Assembly: GCA_964436865.1 (NCBI GenBank)
Contig: CAYTFK010000276.1
Location: 1-9,748, forward strand
DNA: 9,748 nucleotides
Source: JAXGPP01 sp964436865
Lineage (GTDB): Bacteria > Planctomycetota > Planctomycetia > Pirellulales > Thermoguttaceae
Direction of reading: 5' to 3'
Below the pieces are notes generated by a model. It saw only the letters and a program-made list of their open reading frames with translations, was not told where the DNA came from and did not search any database. How positions within the stretch are numbered: position 1 is the first letter of the stretch; each line of letters opens with the position of its first letter. Below, piece after piece: positions 5,538-9,748 of this stretch. The position numbers and the translations under genes are program-made.

Positions 5538-7280
5538 ATGAACCAGACTGTACGACACACTGTTCAAGCCCTTGGCGTATTCCTTCTTCTGATAGCGCCG
5601 ACGGCGCTCGACGCGGCGGACGGCGGACCGGCGGCCAAACCGAACGTCCTGCTCATTTGTGTTGACGATCTCAAGCCGCTCTTGGGCTGCTACGGCGCGC
5701 CGATCGTTCAGTCGCCGAACATCGACCGGCTGGCTGCCCGGGGCGTGCTTTTCGAGCGGGCGTTCTGCAACCAGGCAGTGTGTGCGCCGTCGCGGAATTC
5801 GCTGATGACCGGGCTGCGTCCACAGTCGATCGGGATTTACGACCTGGCGACGAATTTCCGCAAGTCCGTGCCCGACGCAGTCACCGTGGCGCAATACTTC
5901 CAGCGTCACGGGTATCGCACCGAGGCGATGGGGAAGATCATGCACGTGGGGCATGGCAACCACGAGGACGCTGCTTCGTGGAGCGTGCCGCACTGGGGGC
6001 CGAAGGCCGGGCCGGCGGGCGGCTACGTGCTGGAGGAGAATCGGGCGCCCAAGCTCACGCGCGAGGAGGCGCGGTTCACCAACGCGCCAGTGGATCCGGC
6101 GAAGCTGCCGCGCGGCGCGGCCACCGAAGCGGCCGATGTACCCGACAACACGTACGGCGACGGCAAGATCGCCGACGAAGCGATCCGCCGGCTGGAAGCG
6201 GCGAAGGCCGCGCCCGACCAGCCGTGGTTCATCGGTGTCGGATTCCTCAAGCCGCACCTGCCGTTCGTGGCGCCGAAGAAGTACTGGGACCTGTACGACC
6301 CGGCGAAGTTCCCCCTGCCCGAGCTGACCGAGCCGCCAATCGGCGCGCCGGAGTTTGCCCCGACCACATGGGGTGAGTTGCGCCAGTACAGCGACATTCC
6401 TGAGACAGGGCCGCTCGACGATGCCAAGACGCGGCACCTCATCCACGGTTATCACGCTGCAGTGAGCTACATGGACGCCCAGCTTGGACGCGTGCTCGAC
6501 GCGGTCGACGCGCTCGGGTTTGCGACGAATACGATCATCGTCCTCTGGGGTGATCACGGATGGCACCTGGGCGACCACGGGATGTGGTGCAAGCATACCA
6601 ACTACGAGCAGGCCGCACGAATCCCGCTGGTCGTGGTGGCCCCGGGTGTGGGGCGGGCCGGCGTGAAGACCGGCGCCCTGGCGGAAACGGTGGACATCTA
6701 TCCGACGCTGTGCGAACTGGCCGGTCTGCCGGCACCTCAGGGCTTGGACGGCGCGAGCTTCGCTTCGGCGCTCAAGGATCCGGCGGCAAAGACGAAGGAG
6801 ACCGTGTTTCATGTTTATCCTCGCGGGCCGCGGATGGGCCGCGCGGTTCGCACCGATCGCTATCGACTGGTTGAATGGAAGAATCCCGGTGCGGCGGCCG
6901 ACGAGGCGATTTGCGAGCTTTACGATTACGAGGCCGACCCGGCCGAGACGAAGAACCTGGCTGAGGAGAAGCCGGACGTCGTCGCGACGCTCCGGGCGAT
7001 GCTCGCGCGGCATCCGGAGGCGAAACCGCAGGTGAGGGCGGCCGCACAGGCTGGCGCAAAGGCGGCCGCGAAACCGGCGGCCAAGCCGAAGCAGGACCGG
7101 GCGGCGATGTTCGCCCAGCGCGACAAAAACGGCGACGGTACGCTCACCCGTGAGGAATTCCTGGCCAGGCAGCCGGATCCCGACGAAGCCCCGAAGCGGT
7201 TTGTCCTCTTCGACCGCGACAAGGACGGCGTGTTGAGCAAGGAGGAGTTCGTCACATCGGGACGCGGCGGCAAGCCGTGA
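5538..7280 (+). CDS. secreted iduronate-2-sulfatase-like sulfatase with C-terminal EF-hand pair
   Basis: A 580-residue exported sulfatase of the iduronate-2-sulfatase-like group. Residues 1-27 are a signal peptide (VQALGVFLLLIAPTALDA). The catalytic domain starts at NVLLICVDDLKPLLGCYG (metal ligands D43, D44). VCAPSR gives the formylglycine cysteine C82 and R86. YDLATNFR is a hallmark of this group. Further active-site residues are K133/H136, K238/H240 (FLKPHLPF), D339-H340 (WGDHGWHLGDHG) and K352. After a linker rich in Ala and Lys (about 495-520) come two canonical EF-hand loops, D529-E540 (DKNGDGTLTREE) and D559-E570 (DRDKDGVLSKEE), each with the expected Asp/Asn, Gly and terminal Glu, so calcium binding is likely. 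Their purpose (stability, surface attachment or partner binding) is inference. It lies 71 nt after the first sulfatase and belongs to a different subfamily, suggesting it removes a different sulfate. The iduronate specificity itself is not proven by homology. Confidence 0.92.
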   Translation: MNQTVRHTVQALGVFLLLIAPTALDAADGGPAAKPNVLLICVDDLKPLLGCYGAPIVQSPNIDRLAARGVLFERAFCNQAVCAPSRNSLMTGLRPQSIGIYDLATNFRKSVPDAVTVAQYFQRHGYRTEAMGKIMHVGHGNHEDAASWSVPHWGPKAGPAGGYVLEENRAPKLTREEARFTNAPVDPAKLPRGAATEAADVPDNTYGDGKIADEAIRRLEAAKAAPDQPWFIGVGFLKPHLPFVAPKKYWDLYDPAKFPLPELTEPPIGAPEFAPTTWGELRQYSDIPETGPLDDAKTRHLIHGYHAAVSYMDAQLGRVLDAVDALGFATNTIIVLWGDHGWHLGDHGMWCKHTNYEQAARIPLVVVAPGVGRAGVKTGALAETVDIYPTLCELAGLPAPQGLDGASFASALKDPAAKTKETVFHVYPRGPRMGRAVRTDRYRLVEWKNPGAAADEAICELYDYEADPAETKNLAEEKPDVVATLRAMLARHPEAKPQVRAAAQAGAKAAAKPAAKPKQDRAAMFAQRDKNGDGTLTREEFLARQPDPDEAPKRFVLFDRDKDGVLSKEEFVTSGRGGKP

Positions 7281-7315
7281 GTCGATCTTGTGGCTTTCAT
7301 CTGACGGCGCAAACC

Positions 7316-7320
7316 GAGGT
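7316..7320 (+). promoter_or_regulatory. ribosome binding site for the glycosidase-like gene
   Basis: GAGGT ends 6 nt before ATG 7327. The next residues, MKRIVFALAAAWTALL, form a good signal peptide, so this start is preferred over an in-frame ATG at 7288, which has no such site and would add 13 residues before the signal. Confidence 0.7.
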
Positions 7321-7326
7321 AACGGC

Positions 7327-9666
7327 ATGAAACGCATCGTTTTCGCTCTTGCGGCGGCGTGGACGGCATTACTCTGCCAGGCTGGACTGTCGCAGGACAA
7401 CCTGATCATCGGCGGCGACTTTGAACAGGGGCTGGCAGGCTGGAGCAAGCCGTGGTCGCGGTCGGGGGAGGTGGCGGTTGAAATCGACCCCGCCGAGAAG
7501 CACGGCGGCCGACAGGCTGTTCGTGTGAAGCACAGCGGCGCGGAGGACTGGAGCCTGCCTCAAGAGCGGCGGCTCAAAGTGGCAGCGGGGGAGATCTACG
7601 AACTGGAGGGCTCGCTCCGCATTGAGGGGGAAGGAGCGGCCGAACTGTGCGTGGTGCTCTACGACGCGGAGGGGAAGGCGATCGATTGGAGCTTCGGCGG
7701 CCGCGGAGTGCGGCAGAAGGAAGGCTGGCAGCAGGTTCGTTCGCGGTTCATCATTCCGCCCGGCGCCGCCGAAATGTGGCCGCGGCTTATCGGCAGCGGT
7801 CCGGCCACGGTCTGGATGGACGATGCCGCGTTGCGGCGGGCCGGATCGCTGGCGGAGATGAGATCCAAAGAACTGCCGCCCACGGTGACGACTCGCGGCG
7901 CGGCGATCGAAGTCACGTTCAACACGGCCGATGCGACGTTTGCGGTCAAGGACGCGCGGACCGGCCAGACCTGGAAGCAGCAGCCGGCAGCGACCGTCGT
8001 CGCGCTTGAGGCAAAGGAAGTCGCGGGCGGGTTGGATCTCAAGCTGCTCGATTCGGCAGCGATGCGGAACATCGAAGCCAGCGTTCGCATTGACGGGAAG
8101 CAGCCCGAGGTGGCCATCGAACTGCGCGGGCAGGGGGAGATGCGGGACTCGCTCATGTTTCCCGGGCCGTTTACCACGGGCGCGGGCACGTTCCTGGTGA
8201 TGCCGGTGAACGAAGGGATCAGCTATCCGGTCGACGACAAGACACTGACGCCGATGCACTATCACCTTTACGGCGGCCACGGGTTGTGCATGGGTTGGTA
8301 CGGCGTGACCGACGGGCGGCGGGGGATGATGGTGCTCGTCGACACGCCGGACGACGCGGCGGTTCGCGTGGTGCAGGTGGGCGGGCTACTGTGCCTCGCG
8401 CCGGAGTGGCAGCCGCAGAAGCTCGAGTTCGGCCCGGCGCGGAAGCTGCGTTACGTGTTTTTCGACGACGGCGGCTATGTGGCGATGTGCAAGCGGTACC
8501 GCGAGCACGCCCGACAGACCGGCCTGCTCAAGACACTGAAGGAGAAACGGGCGAAGAACGCGGACGTGGATCGGCTCGTGGGGGCGGTGAATGTGTGGTG
8601 CTGGGCAGGCGACCCGGTCGACTGGTGCCGCGAGCTGCAGAACGCGGGGATTGATCGGATCCTGTGGAGCAATCGTGCGAAACCCGAGCAGATCGCGGCG
8701 ATGAACGAGATGAACGTGCTCACCAGCCGCTATGACATTTACCAGGACGTGATGAATCCGGCGAATTTTCCAAGGCTGCGCGGCATCCACAGCGACTGGA
8801 CGACGCCGGCGTGGCCCGACGACCTGATGATCGACGCCAATGGCGATTGGATTCGCGGCTGGCAGGTGCGGGCGAAGGACGGCGAGATGATTCCCTGCGG
8901 AGTGCTCTGCGACCGCCAGGCGGTGGACTACGCCCGGAAGCGGATTCCGCCCGAGCTCAAGACGCATCCGTACCGCGCGCGGTTTATTGACACTACGACC
9001 GCTTCTCCGTGGCGCGAGTGCTATGATCCGGACCACCCGGTGACGCGGAGCGAGAGCCGCAAGTATAAGATGGATCTGCTTCGCGTGGTGAGCGAGGAAT
9101 GCGGCTTGGTGACCGGCTGCGAGACGGGGCACGAGGCGGCCGTGCCGGTGCTGCACTTCTTCGAAGGAATGATGAGCCTGGGACCGTATCGCGTGCCCGA
9201 CGCGGGCCGGAACATGCAGCAGATTCTCGATGAGGTACCCGATCGCGTGGCGAAGTTCCAGACCGGGCACTACTATCGGCTGCCGCTGTGGGAACTGGTT
9301 TATCACGATTGCGTGGTCTCCTACTGGTACTGGGGCGACTACAACAACAAGCTGCCGTCCGTCTGGGACCGGAGAGATCTCTTGAACGCGCTCTACGGCA
9401 CGCCGCCGATGTTCATGTTCAATGATGAGGTTTGGCGGAAGTACCGCGACCGGTTCGTCGAGAGCTACAAGACGGCCGCAACGATCGCGAGGGCGACCGG
9501 CTACGAGGAGATGCTCTCGCACCGCTGGCTGACCGACGACCACGCGGTGCAGGAGAGCCGCTTCGCCAACGACGTGGTGGTGACGGTGAATTTCGGGGAC
9601 AAGCCGTTTCGGATGGCCGACGGAACTACGCTCGGGCCGATGTCGAAGCACTTTGCTGGACTGTAG
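7327..9666 (+). CDS. secreted multidomain glycoside-hydrolase-like protein with N-terminal carbohydrate-binding-like domain
   Basis: A 779-residue exported protein. Residues 1-22 are a signal peptide ending near GLSQ. Residues about 23-172 look like a CenC/CBM4_9-type jelly-roll: NLIIGGDFEQGLAGW, a GWQQVRSRFIIP strand and a closing VWMDDAAL strand. Residues about 190-390 form a beta-rich middle domain. Residues about 415-700 look like a TIM-barrel glycosidase, with SRYDIYQDV, the HSDW segment, FIDTTTASPW (D555), GCETGHEA (E599, E603) and SYWYWGDYNNKLPS. A beta domain (about 735-779, VVVTVNFGDKPF) closes it. The acidic residues 44 apart on conserved-looking strands suggest a retaining glycosidase; the layout recalls the GH101/GH129 alpha-N-acetylgalactosaminidase relatives or DUF5696-type proteins. 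This is family-level inference, not a firm assignment. It follows the EF-hand sulfatase by 46 nt and probably acts on the desulfated glycan. Confidence 0.75.
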   Translation: MKRIVFALAAAWTALLCQAGLSQDNLIIGGDFEQGLAGWSKPWSRSGEVAVEIDPAEKHGGRQAVRVKHSGAEDWSLPQERRLKVAAGEIYELEGSLRIEGEGAAELCVVLYDAEGKAIDWSFGGRGVRQKEGWQQVRSRFIIPPGAAEMWPRLIGSGPATVWMDDAALRRAGSLAEMRSKELPPTVTTRGAAIEVTFNTADATFAVKDARTGQTWKQQPAATVVALEAKEVAGGLDLKLLDSAAMRNIEASVRIDGKQPEVAIELRGQGEMRDSLMFPGPFTTGAGTFLVMPVNEGISYPVDDKTLTPMHYHLYGGHGLCMGWYGVTDGRRGMMVLVDTPDDAAVRVVQVGGLLCLAPEWQPQKLEFGPARKLRYVFFDDGGYVAMCKRYREHARQTGLLKTLKEKRAKNADVDRLVGAVNVWCWAGDPVDWCRELQNAGIDRILWSNRAKPEQIAAMNEMNVLTSRYDIYQDVMNPANFPRLRGIHSDWTTPAWPDDLMIDANGDWIRGWQVRAKDGEMIPCGVLCDRQAVDYARKRIPPELKTHPYRARFIDTTTASPWRECYDPDHPVTRSESRKYKMDLLRVVSEECGLVTGCETGHEAAVPVLHFFEGMMSLGPYRVPDAGRNMQQILDEVPDRVAKFQTGHYYRLPLWELVYHDCVVSYWYWGDYNNKLPSVWDRRDLLNALYGTPPMFMFNDEVWRKYRDRFVESYKTAATIARATGYEEMLSHRWLTDDHAVQESRFANDVVVTVNFGDKPFRMADGTTLGPMSKHFAGL

Positions 9667-9671
9667 AAGGA
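9667..9671 (+). promoter_or_regulatory. ribosome binding site for the nitroreductase-family gene
   Basis: AAGGA follows directly after the TAG of the glycosidase-like gene and ends 9 nt before ATG 9681. It supports that start and suggests the two genes are cotranscribed. Confidence 0.65.
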
Positions 9672-9680
9672 CCACCCCAT

Positions 9681-9748
9681 ATGGATGCACTGGAAGCAAT
9701 TCACACTCGGCGGAGCATCCGGCAGTACGAGGACCGGCCGGTGCCGGC
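9681..9748 (+). CDS. nitroreductase-family protein, N-terminus only (cut by window end)
   Basis: The first 22 codons begin MDALEAIHTRRSIRQY and continue EDRPVP. This is the typical opening of FMN-dependent nitroreductase-like flavoproteins, in which an early helix (xxAIxxRRSIRxY) precedes a short acidic stretch and a (R/K)PVP turn; the RRSIR arginines normally contact the FMN phosphate. Family members reduce nitro, quinone or related acceptors with NAD(P)H in the cytoplasm. No signal peptide is present, unlike the four genes before it. The start lies 14 nt after the previous stop with a good AAGGA, so it probably shares their transcript, but a link to glycan use is not evident and may be incidental. 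Only the N-terminus is visible, so subfamily and substrate cannot be given. Confidence 0.8.
   Translation, partial: MDALEAIHTRRSIRQYEDRPVP

Noticed and set aside
5529..7448. Long open frame on the minus strand opposite the EF-hand sulfatase
   Set aside because: An antisense shadow of a clear sulfatase with intact catalytic motifs; no family resemblance in the translation.
8386..9699. Long open frame on the minus strand opposite the glycosidase-like gene
   Set aside because: An antisense shadow caused by GC-rich codons; it has no signal peptide, motif or plausible ribosome binding site.

Overview
The window looks like a stretch of a high-GC planctomycete-type genome (Planctomycetota or a close PVC relative such as Verrucomicrobiota). 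This rests on two different secreted sulfatases in tandem, an EF-hand tail on one of them, secreted beta-helix and glycosidase-like proteins, a decayed RAYT-type transposase and GC-rich dispersed-repeat-like sequence. The taxon is an inference; no phylogenetic marker is present.

Region 1 (about 1-480): a short stretch with coding-like third-position GC bias, then a REP-like palindrome at about 107-129, followed by the N-terminal half of a RAYT/IS200-like HUH transposase. That gene carries a one-base frameshift and a premature stop, so it is a pseudogene.

Region 2 (about 481-1870): roughly 1.4 kb with no credible gene. It holds pyrimidine-rich tracts, a degenerate 9-bp repeat block that resembles a dispersed planctomycete-type element, and several hairpins, including a possible three-way-junction fold at 1569-1641. 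No convincing promoter was found for the genes that follow.

Region 3 (1883-9748): five genes all on the + strand with gaps of 11, 71, 46 and 14 nt, so very probably one operon. In order: a secreted right-handed beta-helix (pectate-lyase-like) protein with an Ig-like insertion; an arylsulfatase-type formylglycine sulfatase; an iduronate-2-sulfatase-like sulfatase with a C-terminal EF-hand pair; a large secreted multidomain protein with a carbohydrate-binding-like N-terminus and a glycoside-hydrolase-like core; and the first 22 codons of a nitroreductase-family protein cut by the window end. The first four carry N-terminal export signals and together make a plausible set for desulfating and degrading a sulfated glycan outside the cytoplasm. 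No SusC/SusD pair, regulator or sulfatase-maturating enzyme is visible here. The substrate cannot be read from the sequence. I found no CRISPR array, tRNA, rRNA, phage module or clearly new system; the least characterised items are the beta-helix/Ig protein, the glycosidase-like protein and the repeat-rich intergenic block.
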